This document shows, piece after piece, positions 45,075-57,000 of a DNA stretch of 64,000 nucleotides (the first letter of the stretch is position 1; each line of letters opens with the position of its first letter). The DNA is taken from NCBI GenBank assembly GCA_002118135.1, contig BDIU01000399.1, positions 186,204 to 250,203 of the forward strand. Direction: 5' to 3'. A program made the translations under genes and the position numbers. The stretch is from Trebouxia sp. TZW2008 (lineage: Eukaryota; Chlorophyta; Trebouxiophyceae; Trebouxiales; Trebouxiaceae). Below the pieces are notes generated by a model that was given only the letters and a program-made list of their open reading frames with translations, made no database searches and was not told the DNA's origin.

Positions 45075-48000
45075 ATGCAGTCCGCGAGCTTGTTGCGACC
45101 AGCCGCGCGTCTGCAGCGGCCTGTCAACCTGTTGTCGACAATATCCTCGTCAAGGACTCAGCGTGCATGTCCTGTCACCTTTACCCGATCCTCACCAGCC
45201 AGGCTGCTTCCCGGTCGAAACAGCCACCTCGTCAGCAGCAGGCCGCGAAAGGTGCTTTTGACTGTAGCAGCAGCCACGGGGAAGCCTTCCATACAGGTGA
45301 ATCCTGTACCCGGCTGCAAATTCGACCCTTTGACGTTGCCAACTAGTTGTATATTTTGCATGGCATCGAAAACTTTTGACAGCAGCTGACTTTGCTGCAG
45401 TCTCGACCTGAGTCCAAGGTGCAGACCCTTGATGCACAGAAAGGCTTTCAAATCCAGTGGTCTAACATATTGAAGGTGATTTGCTCTTCCATTTCACAGC
45501 TCACAAATGCTAAATGTGCACATGACCCTGTCTCCTTTTCTCATATCGTGTGCATGCTTGCAGGGGTTGCTGCTGCTGCCTGTTCTGACCTTGCCGCTTC
45601 TCCTGCCAAGGCCAGCAGCTGCTGCAAGGGACAAGCCAACACGCACTGTAGATGTGTATCCTGCCAATCACGAAAGACGCAATGTGGAAGCCTTTCCAAC
45701 AAACTCCCGCAGCCATAAAACAGATGCTGGCAAAGGCAACAGAGCCAGGCGATCTGCTGCTCGAGCAGCCAATGTTGCTCATCAAGACAACGCTGAAGAC
45801 ACTGTTGCAAATGCTTTTGTCGAGGAGGCTACTCATCATCAGCCATCGCCTAATGTTCAGCAAACACAGCCTGTTCATCACCATAAAGCAACAGCTCATA
45901 AATCACTAGCTCATAAATTTCCAGTTCAGGAGGCGCAGCAAACAGTTGAGGAGACAGTGGAGTCACCAGCAACCCGTGTTGCAGGTCAGTCTTTGCCTGC
46001 ATAAACTGTGGACTCACCAGCAACACATGTTGCAGCTCAGTCTATGCCTGCGCAGGCATCCCCAACATCAGCTGTCAATATGCTATCTTTGCAGTGCTTG
46101 GCCAATTTTGCATCAGATCTGCAGTCAACGTCTGCATTCAACGCAATGTGCATTGACTGTTTGTCTTGCATGCACAAGCAGCTCTAATCTCTGGCAGCAA
46201 TGTGTTACGTTTGCAACACTTGACCAATTCTGCATCAAAGTCTGCTTACAAAGTCTGCATTTGACATCATGTGCATTGACTGCAGCACTTGTAGCCAGGG
46301 GTGGCCAATCTGTTTTGGCTTGCACAATGTGTTCTTGCATAGCCCAGCAATGTGCTCTTGCATAGCCCAGCAATTTGATATGCTTTTGCGACGCTCGACC
46401 TGTTCTGCATGGAAGACTGCACTAAACACAATGCGCACTGACTGCAGCATTTGTGGCCGGTGGTGCTGTCTTGTTGTTCCTGCTAAGGGCGGCGCAGCAG
46501 AAGCGTGCTGCAGCAAAAGACGGGTAATTTCCCTGCATTGTTCAGCCCCAAAGCGGCATCTGCATGGTCCAACATTCAGTTATTTGTGCACAGTTGGGGT
46601 CTTTTGTTGCAGGCTTATGTTTATATTCCCCTTTTGGGCATTGTGGTCATCATGAAGAAGATGAAGTGTTCAAATTCAGCCTATGCATGTTGCCCAGCCT
46701 GTCTGGACAGTGTACAAGTTCTGCTTGCAAGTTTGCTGCAACATCAAGTGAAAAGGAGTGCTGTAGCAATCACAGCATCGCTTGCAAGACCATCACATAG
46801 AGCAGACAATGCTACAGGAGACAAACAATGCAGCATCACACAAGTTCAATGTCTCAACAGTCGCACTCGTTTTGCTTTGCACTGCAGGAAGATGCAGAAC
46901 TGGAGGCAGCAGGACGCTGGTGAACCAGATTCAGATGCCAGCCCAGCGTTTGCTAGCTCAGCAGCAGCAGGCGCATCAGCAGCATCAGCAGCAGGCCGCT
47001 CACTCCCTGTTGAGGATCGCCGGGGTCAAGCCAGCAAAGACATTGCTGCTGCCAAAGCCCGCCAGGCTGCCTTTGCCAGCCAGGGTAAGCAGCAGTTCAC
47101 AGACGCAGACATTGCACGGCCAGACACATCTGGCCTGGAGCCCCCAGTGCGCAGGGGAACCCCTGACCGTGGCTATGTCCCTGACTCTGCCACTGCTACC
47201 ATCTTCCTGGATGAAGAACAGACTCCTGGTGAGGAAGCTGTGACGCCTACTACAGACGAGTGGGGTCGACCCATTCCTGGCCCAGCTATCAGTGATGTCG
47301 TAGACACCTCTAGGCTGCGGCCTGATGACAGTGACGCAGACAGCCCAACAGGCACCTTTGTGTTGGATCAGGAGACCAAGCAGCAGCAGCAGCAGCAGCA
47401 GCCGTCAACACAGCGTGGCAAGGCAGCGTTTGCAGTGGCCAAGGACAGCCCTCAGGGCACAGACACCTTGCAGCGTCTCAAGGACAGGCAAGACAGTGAC
47501 AGTCCCACTGGCACATTTGTGCTGGACACTGACACCACCCCAGAGTCCAAACCCAAAGCTAAGTTTGCCTTGAAGCCCCAGTCTGCTGCACCACCTGCTC
47601 CTGCACCAGCCACTGCACCAAAGTTTGACAGCAAGTCACGGCTGAAAGGACAGACCAGTCCTCTTGCTCCTGGTGAACGACCCTGGCTGACCAAGCCCTA
47701 TGCATCGCGTGGTAGCCCACCTCTCTTTGCTGTTGCCACAAAGCAGCCAGAACTCAAACAGCCAGAAGTCAAGCAGCCAGAAGTGAGGCAGCCAGAGGCA
47801 AGGGTTGGCTTGAAAGCAAGGCCATCAAGTCCAGCTCGTTTTGGCGTTGCAGCTCCACAGCCAGAGCCCAAAGTCGGTTTGAAGGTAGACAAGCCAAGCA
47901 CAGCAGATGGCACCAAAGCTCGTTTTGGCGTTGCAGCCCCACAGCCAGAGCCCAAAGTCGGTTTGAAGGTAGACAAGCCAAGCACAGCAGATGGCACCAA

Positions 48001-51000
48001 AGCTCGTTTTGGTGTTGCAGCCCCACAGCAAGAGCCCAAAGTTGGCTTGAAGGTAGACAGGCCAACCACATCAGCTCGCTTTGGCGTAGCTGCCAGGCAG
48101 CCGGAGCCAAAGGTGGGCTTGAAGGTAGACCGGCCAACCACGCCAGCTCGTTTTGGCGTAGCTGCCAAGCAGCCAGAGCCAAAGGTTGGCTTAAAGGTTG
48201 ACAAGCCAGGCGCCACAGCTCGTTTTGGCGTTGCCAGCAAGCAGCCAGAGCCAAAAGTCGGCTTGAAGGTAGACAGGTCAACTTCACCAGGCCGTTTTGG
48301 TGTGGCCAAGGAGCCTACAGTCGGCCTAAAGGCAGAACGGCCAGTCATTCCAGGCAGCAAAGCTCGCTTTGCCATTTCTGCCCAGCAACCTGATGCTGCA
48401 TTGACAGCAGACAAGCCAGTCACACCCGTCAGCGGCAAAGCTGCTTTCAGTGCTGAGAACAAGCAGCCTCAGGTTGGGCTGAAGGCAGACAAGCCAGAGG
48501 GAAGTAGAGCTCTCTTTGGCATTTCCAGGGAGCCTCAAGTTGGTCTGAAGGCAGACAGGCCAGGGGGCATCCAAGCCCGTTTTGGCATTGCATCTAAGCA
48601 GCCAGAGCCAAAAGTTGGTCTGAAGGTAGACAGGCCAGGGGGCATCCAAGCCCGTTTTGGCATTGCATCCAAGCAGCCAGAGCCAAAAGTTGGTCTGAAG
48701 TTAGACAGGTCAACTTCACCAGGCCGATTTGGCGTCGCCAAGAACCCTACAGTCGGCTTGAAGGTAGACAGGTCAACTTCACCAGGCCGTTTTGGTGTTG
48801 CCAAGGACCCTACAGTTGGCTTGAAGGTAGACAGGCCAGCCACACCAGGCAGCGAAGCTCGTTTTGGCGTTGCCAAGGAACCTGACTTTGGCTTGAGGCC
48901 TGGCACATCAGATAGCAAGGCTCGCTTTGGTGTTACCAATGACAAGCCTCCTCAAGTTGGCTTGAAGGCAGACAGGCCAACCACGCCAGGCGGCAGCAAG
49001 TCCATCTTTGCTGCAAGGAAACCAGGTGACAGCAGCTCTGCTCCAGCCGTCAGCAAAGCCACTTCAGCCTTCAAATCAGACACCAGCAAGCCTTCCTCCA
49101 CACCCAGGCAAACCACGCCAGCTGCCTCTGCTCAGGACGCTGTCAAAAGCTTCAAACCTGATGTAGATGAAGACACAGCAGAGGGCACAACCCAGCCATC
49201 TGACAGTGACAGTACTGCCTCCACCTCTCAAGATGATTCAAGCGTCCGGCCTTTCACCCAAAGGCGGTCTCTTCTTCAGCCTCATGATGCTGATCAGCAG
49301 AACGCTCAGAACCAAGCACGGGCAGAGTATCTGGCTGAACTCAAGCGACAGCAGCAGGTGGACCAGCTTGAAGCTGCACTGGCCAACAAGTCAGAGCCTG
49401 AGGACCCAGAAGACCCCACCACTGTGGGTAAGCGACCCCCTGGGTCAGGCCCCCCTGACCCCGACACCATCAAGCCCCCCTTCTACGTGCGGCGGTCGCT
49501 GCTGCACCCGTTCGAGGCCGATGTGCAGAACGCTGAGAACCAGGCAAGAGCAGCTGAGATAGCAGACTTGAAAGCGTTTGCCCAAACTTACGAACCAGAA
49601 GAAGAGACCGCTCCGACTATATCTGGACAAAGTCAGCAGCCACCTGAGCAGGCGCAGCAACAGCAGCCAAAGGTGTTGTCAGAGCAGAACCAGACTTCAG
49701 GCCTAGCCAGCAGTCTCTCCAACGCATCCATGTCTGCAAAGCCAATATCAGCTGACTCAATCCCCAGCACTCAAGCACCAACCAGTCCATTGCAGTCGCA
49801 GCAAGCAGCCGCCACCCAACCCACTGCCACATCGTCAGCTGCGTCAGTTGCCCGACCACAACAGCAGCCACAGAACCCACTTCAGGGCGCTGTGACTGCC
49901 TTCAAGGGGTTGTTTGGAGGGGACACAACAGCAGGGCAGCAGCCTGCTAGCAAGAAGGCTGCAAAGGCTAGGAAGCAGGCGCTGCCTCCTGCCCAGCAGA
50001 AGCAGATTCCGCCTATGGAGACCAAAGCCTCCAAGGCTGCTCAGCGCATGGCTGCTTCTCAACAGGCCTTAGCAAAAGGTCCCTTCCTCTTCTTCTGCCA
50101 GCCAGGCCTGGTCTGCTTTGTACTGTTGCTGCTGTCACACTCTTGCACCATTTTGCTGCACTCAGCTGTTTTGACACTCTGTCCTTGTACACAGTCTGCT
50201 GAGATTCAGTGAAAACAAAGCACAAAACTGACTGTGTCTGAAAAGCACATTGCATGGCTACATGAATAGCATCTGTGCTCCTGCTTTGGAGCCTGCCAGC
50301 AGTCTGTATGTGCAGTGCATTGGACCAAGGCAAGCTGCTGTTCAGTGCAACTTACCTGCAACTGTCCTCTGCATCAAATGCTGTTGTGTCTGATAAGATG
50401 TTGTGCAGTTGATGGCATGCTCAACCTAACTCCATGCTATAACTCTGTGCTGTGTACCATTGCTACTGTCACTACTCATTTGCCCATGATATCTGCCGCA
50501 TGAATCAGTGCGCAACACACCTAGCTGTGCTATACTATGTAACACATTACCAACATCATCACAATGGTTCAAATCAAATTTCTTCTGTGGTTTTCATTGG
50601 TACTGTTACTGTTGCTCTTGATGTTCTTGTTACTGCTGTTGATATCCAAATTATTCTGGTTACGGTTATCATTATCAGCATCATCACAATCATCATTATT
50701 ATTCTCATCGTTCAAAGCAATGGTGTGTGCTGCAGACAAGGGCAGGGTGAGGAGGGAGGTGCCAGTGAAGCGGTACCAGCAGGTGGACCTGCCAGGTGAC
50801 GTGACCCAGTTTGTCAGGGGCAAGGGCTTGCGTGCCCCTTTGCTGCTGCTAGCTGGCCTGGCAGCCTCAGCAGCCCAAACTGCAGAGCCCCTCTGGCCGG
50901 TCAGTCGCCCATTGTCAGTCTCATGTACCTTTGCATTGAATGTATGTCTTCACTGCTGTACAATGCTGCCATTCGCCTGTACCCCTCGAACCTTTGCTGT

Positions 51001-54000
51001 CCCATCATGCTGGATATGGGCATGGTGTTGCACTGCTGTCTACTGCTGTAATAGCTGCAGCAACGAAGGCGTCTTGCAGAGCTCCTCGGGCCAGTCATTG
51101 TCCTGTCTGTTCTCGTACTCCTCACCGCTGTCCCATGCTGCCAGTCTCGTGTACCTCTCAAACTCTCGCTACAGAGCATTGCTGGCAATGAATTCCTACT
51201 GCTGGCCAGAACTTACTGTCCAGTGCTGTCATAGCTGCAGTTGTAAAGACATCTTTGCAGAGCCCACTTGAATGTTGAGGCTCCTGTATCTCTTACAAGA
51301 TTGCAACTGAATGCTGCTGGACATGCTGTTTCACTACTGCCCATTACCGTTGCAGCAGCAGCAGTGTAAAGACGTAGTGCAGAGCCTCTCAGGCCAGTCA
51401 GTCTGCTGTGCTTCACACACTTCTGTGCTTCTCACTCTGCCCTTGGATGCTGCAGAATAAGATTCCTCGCTACTGTACAATGCTGGCAATCTTCTGCACT
51501 TTTTCCACTTGCATTATTGCATGCTGCTGCGCATGGTTGTGACTGCTGTCCATGAGTCAGAGCTACAGCAGTAACATGCTGAACAATCACAACCTTAACC
51601 TACGCAAGTCAGGTGAATGTTGGCAGTGTCACCACAGTGGAACACAGCCATTGACTACTGTGCAATGCCGTCATAGCTGCAGCAGTCTTGAATGTTGCAG
51701 GATCACAATCCTATCACACACTTCAGCTGTGGATTGCCATTGCAGAGTAAAGCCGCTGATTGTCAGCAGCCAGACTGATTGTGGTCTATACTAGATAGAG
51801 CAAGTCTGCTTATTTCGTATAGATGACAATCACTGGCTGCTCACAATCAGTGGCTGATCTCTGCAATTGACAGTCAGCAGCTGTAGATAACAGACGAGAA
51901 TGTTATATTATGAGAAGAAGCCTCATACAGCTGTGCAACATGTGTGGTTTCAAAGCAAGAAATTTGGCAGTCTGGAAACTCAGCTTGCAGCATATGTTTG
52001 AATCACCCTGGCAATAGGCAACCAGGAAGTTGAAACTGGCACTGCTCAAGTGGTAGTTTGTCCACATGGTGTCAGCAACTGCAGCCTTTGCATTGATATG
52101 GCCATCTGCATATGTTTGGACCTTATCAGGCGCTATCTTGCCCACAACACTTGTTGCACAGACAAAGCTGTGTCCGATCACTGACCCTGTGCTGGATGTG
52201 TGACCAAATGCAGTCAGGGTCCAAGCGGCGTCAGGCCCTAGCTCAGGCCCGAGCAGTGGATGAGGAGCACATACACCAGAAGCGCTACAAGTGTCCATTC
52301 ATTCAATTGACATGTCTGTCTCAAGTGCAAGTGCAACATCTACACTGACACTGTGCTTGGTTTGTGACCAAATGCAGGCAGGGGCTAAGGGGCGTCAGGC
52401 CTTAGCCAAGGCGCCAGCAGTAGATGAGGAGCCCCTAGACTGGAAGCGCTACCGCAAGTATGACATTTTCAAGGACCTGCTGGGCGCTGCTGCTGCCAAC
52501 CCAGATGCACAGGTACCAACACAAGCTGATGACCCTGCTTGCAAATCAAAGCTTTGAGGCAGCCATAAGTATTGAGCAGGCTGCAATATGCTAAACGTCA
52601 TGGTCAATGCAGCATGCAAGCGACGATGTGTCACAGGTGGTGGAGTCATTTCCATCATGTCAAGAGAGCTGCGCTCAGTCAGCCAGCCAGCTATTGTTGG
52701 CTGTTTATGCATCTGAGCATATTTGCATAAGTGCATTAATGGCTCATCTTGCCTTCCATCTCCCTGACTTGCACCAAAATCTTGTGTGCAAAGCCAGCTA
52801 CACTGCATACAAAATTGCTATGAGGTGTCTGGTTTTGCGACAGGATTGTTGCATGGCAGTCCACTACGGACTCCTGCAGATGCTGTGCCAGAATCTGGCA
52901 AACTAAGTATGACTTCCTGTCTCAAGCAGGAACACAGAAGGTTCCGCAGAATGCACAAATGCAAACTGTCATGTTACGACTGACTTTCAGGGTGCTTTGC
53001 TGCAGGGCAGTCCATTGCAGGATCTTGCAGATGCCGTGCCCGAGGAGGGCAAACCCAAATATGACTTCCTGAGAGATGCGCTGCAAGGCGCCGTAGACAG
53101 CCCCACAGATGGTTCTGCCTCAGCCAAGTCTGGCAAGTTCCTCAACATCTCTAGACCTACAGGTAACACAATTTGTTAATCCAGCAATCAGAATCAATGA
53201 TTTACATGTGTGCGTACATGTGCACGGTGGATGTGCATCTATAAGTTTGCACTGGGATGTTGTGCTGGATGTCAGTTGACCTGACTCGCTTGTTTGGCTC
53301 ACTGCAGCTGCATGACCTCAGTAAACACTTTCATGCTGCTCAGTGTTGCCAAGCTTTTGCCTGATGCGCTGGAGCTGATTGCTGGTCTGGAGTGACAGGT
53401 CTAGACGCCAATGTACTGCTGATGCCTGTCAGACTGCTCTGCATCTTCATACCAACAAAGCTTCGTCTCACAGCTGACAAAGGGCACTTTCTTCAGAAAA
53501 CACAAGGCTGGCATGCCCCTGCATCAACCCATCAGTACTCAGCCCGACTGGGCAAATTGCAAGGACACCCTGAAACTCCGAAACCCTCGGTGTCAAAACT
53601 TATCTGCTTCCCCAGTTACATTGAAGCTTTTGGAAAGATGATTTTGCAAACCCTAGCTTCTGAGATTCTGTAACTGACAGCACGAGCTGGTGTTCAGGTC
53701 CTGATGGTCAGGCGTTGCGTTCCAAGTACGATCCCTTCCACAGTCTACTAGAGGGTGCAGCTGCAGAGCCCACCCGCCCCCCCTCGCCCCCCAGCCTTGA
53801 CCCCCTAGGGGCTGCCCTTCAGGATGCCAGCACCCCCTGGCAGCCCGTACAATCCAAGTATGATCCATTCCAAGCCCTATTCAGCGCTGAAGACCCTACG
53901 GGCTCCTCAGCCCCCCTCGACCCCATCAAGGTATACATGACCGTGGACTTGTGCTGTAATCTGTCATCAATCATATACTTGGTACAAGATAGGGTAATAT

Positions 54001-57000
54001 CAGTCATACGCTTGACATGGAGTACAATGTTATCGACTATTTTCTTGAAAGACACTTGGCTGCATTCAGTCTGCCACAATATAGCAGCGGTTCGCAGCAT
54101 TTAGTCAGCAACAATTCAGTAATGCTCTGTAGCATCATTATGAACTGACGCAAAGTCTGTTGCGTGAAGGGGGTCCTGCAGCAGATCCGGCAGCCTGAGT
54201 CACCAGAGAAGGCCACCAGGCTTGACCTTGACCCCTTCAAGAGGCTATTCAAAGCCGCTGCTGAAGACCCAGGCACTGACACTGCACCCCTGGACCCTCT
54301 AGGCAACTTGATAGAGAACTTGCGCAAGCCCAGCGATGCAAGTGACTCCAAATACGACCCCATCCAGGCTGTCTTCAACAGCCAGACGCCCTCAGGCAAG
54401 TTGCATTCTTGGCTGACATGCACGTAGCAACTGCTGCATCGGGTTAGAGAACTTGCGCAAGCTCAGTGATGCCAGTGACTCCAAACACGACCCTATCCAG
54501 GCTTTGTTCAACAGCCAGATGCCTTCAGGCAAGTTGCAGCCTTAGCTGACATGCATATTGCAATTGCTGCAACCTGCAAGTAACTTGTTGAGCGGGCAAC
54601 AATGACGACATTGAGGTGAATCTTTGAGTGCGGTCTGAAGATGCCATCTCGGTTCTTGCCATCACCAATGGTGTTGTCCAACTCCTGTTCATGCCCTTTG
54701 TACGTCTGCTGTTTCACCATTGTGGACGGGCGCAGTGTTGATGCTCATTGGCATGGTGTCAAGTGCAGGGGATGCACCGCCAGGCTCCTCTGCTGCATGT
54801 CATTCAGAGCATGAAGGCACACGCATAGCTTGCAGCCTAGAGACAGGAGCGCTGTGCCTGTCAAAATGGGTGCTGCTTTCACTCTTGTGAAATTGGACTT
54901 CACTGGCATGACATTGGTTGCAAAGGACGTGCCACTAGACATTCCGCTGCATGCCATTTGGGGCCCAGCTGTTAAAGTTCATCCCATTCACTATTTGTAT
55001 GGTTGCTGTTGCATTATCATGTTGATGTGCAAACTTGATTCCGACTGGCATGGTGTTAGCTGCAGGGGATGCACCGCTAGACCCTCTACCACATGTCATA
55101 AGGGGAATGAAGGCGCGCGCACAGCTGGCCTCTAGAGACAGGAGCACTGAGCCTGTGAATGACCCCAGGCTGGACAAGTATGACCCTGTCCCACAGCTGC
55201 TCAACTCCCTCAGCGGCGACTCGGCCACAGGTCAGTAGTAGGCTTTGCAAACTGATGTGCTTGAGAATATCATGCTGCACTTGTGTTCATGGCACTATCT
55301 GCAACAAGTAGGTTCTGTGCCGCAACTACTCAACTCGCTCAGCAGTGACTCTCCCAAAGTCAGCATTGGGCATTGCATGCTTGTATGCTTGACAACATCG
55401 TGCCATACACACTTCTTGTGTCAATGACCCCAGGCTGGACAAGTATGACCTTGTCCCACAGCTGCTCAACTTCCTCAGCGATGACTCCGCCACAGGTCAG
55501 CATTAAGCTGTGCATGCTTATGTCACTAGCGACGTCATGCTGTGTGCGCTTCTTGTGTTCACGACACTGGAATAGACACAAATGACCCCATGCTAGAGCT
55601 GCTCATCTTCTTGAGCAATGAGTTCGCCATAGGTCAGAACTAGGCTTTGCATGCTTGTGTCACTAACGATGTCATGCTGTGCGTGCTTCTTGTGTTCACG
55701 ACACTGGAATGGACACAAATCACCCCCTGCTAGAGCCGCTCATCTTCTTGAGCAATGAGTCTGCCATAGATCAGAAGTAGGATTTGCATGCTGGTGTGCT
55801 TGAGGACATCTTGCTTGACATCATCATGCTGTACACATTTCTTGTGTCAATGACTCTAGGCTGAACAAGGGCAGAGCCAAGCGCTCAGCTAGCTAGCAAA
55901 AAAGTCACTTTGCCACTGCAAAGCTACATTGCAAGAAATACACAAGAGAAGGTTGTCACATCTCCGTCAGCAGTCTGCAACTCACACAGAGATGGTGAAT
56001 GGTGATGGAAGTCTGACCTTCTTCTGTAATTCTTGCAATGTGATTGTGCTGTGCACTGTCATTCTGCAACAGCAGTGCAAGGCAGAAGCCAAACATGCAG
56101 CATCATGATGTCCTGCATTCTCATGCTCGATATGATGAATAACAACTACACATTCCAGCACATGTGCTAGAATTGTATGGCCCAGCTCCTGTCTCGCCAG
56201 GCAGGCTTGATCTGAGCGTCTTCACAGGGACATCTGACATTCAACTGTTGAAGTGCTCAGTTTGATATTAACGCGTGGCACAGTTATCGCTGAGGGAACT
56301 GGGAACTTGATAAAGCAACATCGTTTGATGCAGGGTCAGTGGCCAGCTTGGACCCAGTGGGCAATCTGCTGAAGAGCTCCAAGGGCAGCGAGCGCAGCAG
56401 CCGGCAACTGCCTGACCCAGTCACAGAGGAGCCAGACAGGTTACTGCCACCCGGCAGAAGCCCTGCTGCACGCCAACAGGCAAGCACGTCAATGCGGTCT
56501 GCCTCACTTTGGATCTTGCGCTCAGTGTCCTGCAAGCAGTAATTGTTTGGCTGTAAGTAGTAATTGTTTGGCACACTACTTCAATGCTGTGTCTGTGCTT
56601 GAACAGACCTCTTGCATCTGGTAGTAATGCCTTAGCTTTTACAACACTCTGTGCTGATGTTTTGAAAGCTTACAGGTAGCTGCTGGTGGGCATCAGCTGC
56701 AGGGGCAGGGGGGTCAGCCCCAGAGTGCTGCTCAGGGTGCTGACAAACTTTTTGAAGGCGCTGACTTTGTGTACAACCCCTACTTGCCAATTGCCACTGT
56801 AGACAGCTTGAGTGAGCTAGTGAACTTGTTTGCAGGCAGCTGCTGGTGAGCATCAACTGCAGGGAGCCAGTGCTCCTCAGGGTGCTGACAGGCCCTCTGA
56901 GTGGTCAGGCTTTGTTTACAACCCCTACTCTGGGGACTTGTTGCCGCCTGAGGGCCGGGCAGAAGAGCAATTAGGTGGTGAAAGTGGTGGTGAAGGACCA

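Noticed and set aside
45957..46052. Stop-codon readthrough across the TAA at 46002 between two in-frame repeat copies
   Set aside because: The first copy contains a GTCAGT donor in the right phase for the next exon, so ordinary splicing removes the TAA and the second copy.
47698..48462. A 254-codon open frame antisense to the repeat array
   Set aside because: It arises because the sense repeat units avoid the complementary stop words in that frame. It has no start context, splice pattern or family resemblance, and the sense frame has clear motif conservation.
55140..55790. CRISPR-like array of evenly spaced repeats
   Set aside because: The repeats are decayed coding and intron copies of different lengths, without short identical repeats and unique spacers, in a eukaryotic gene.
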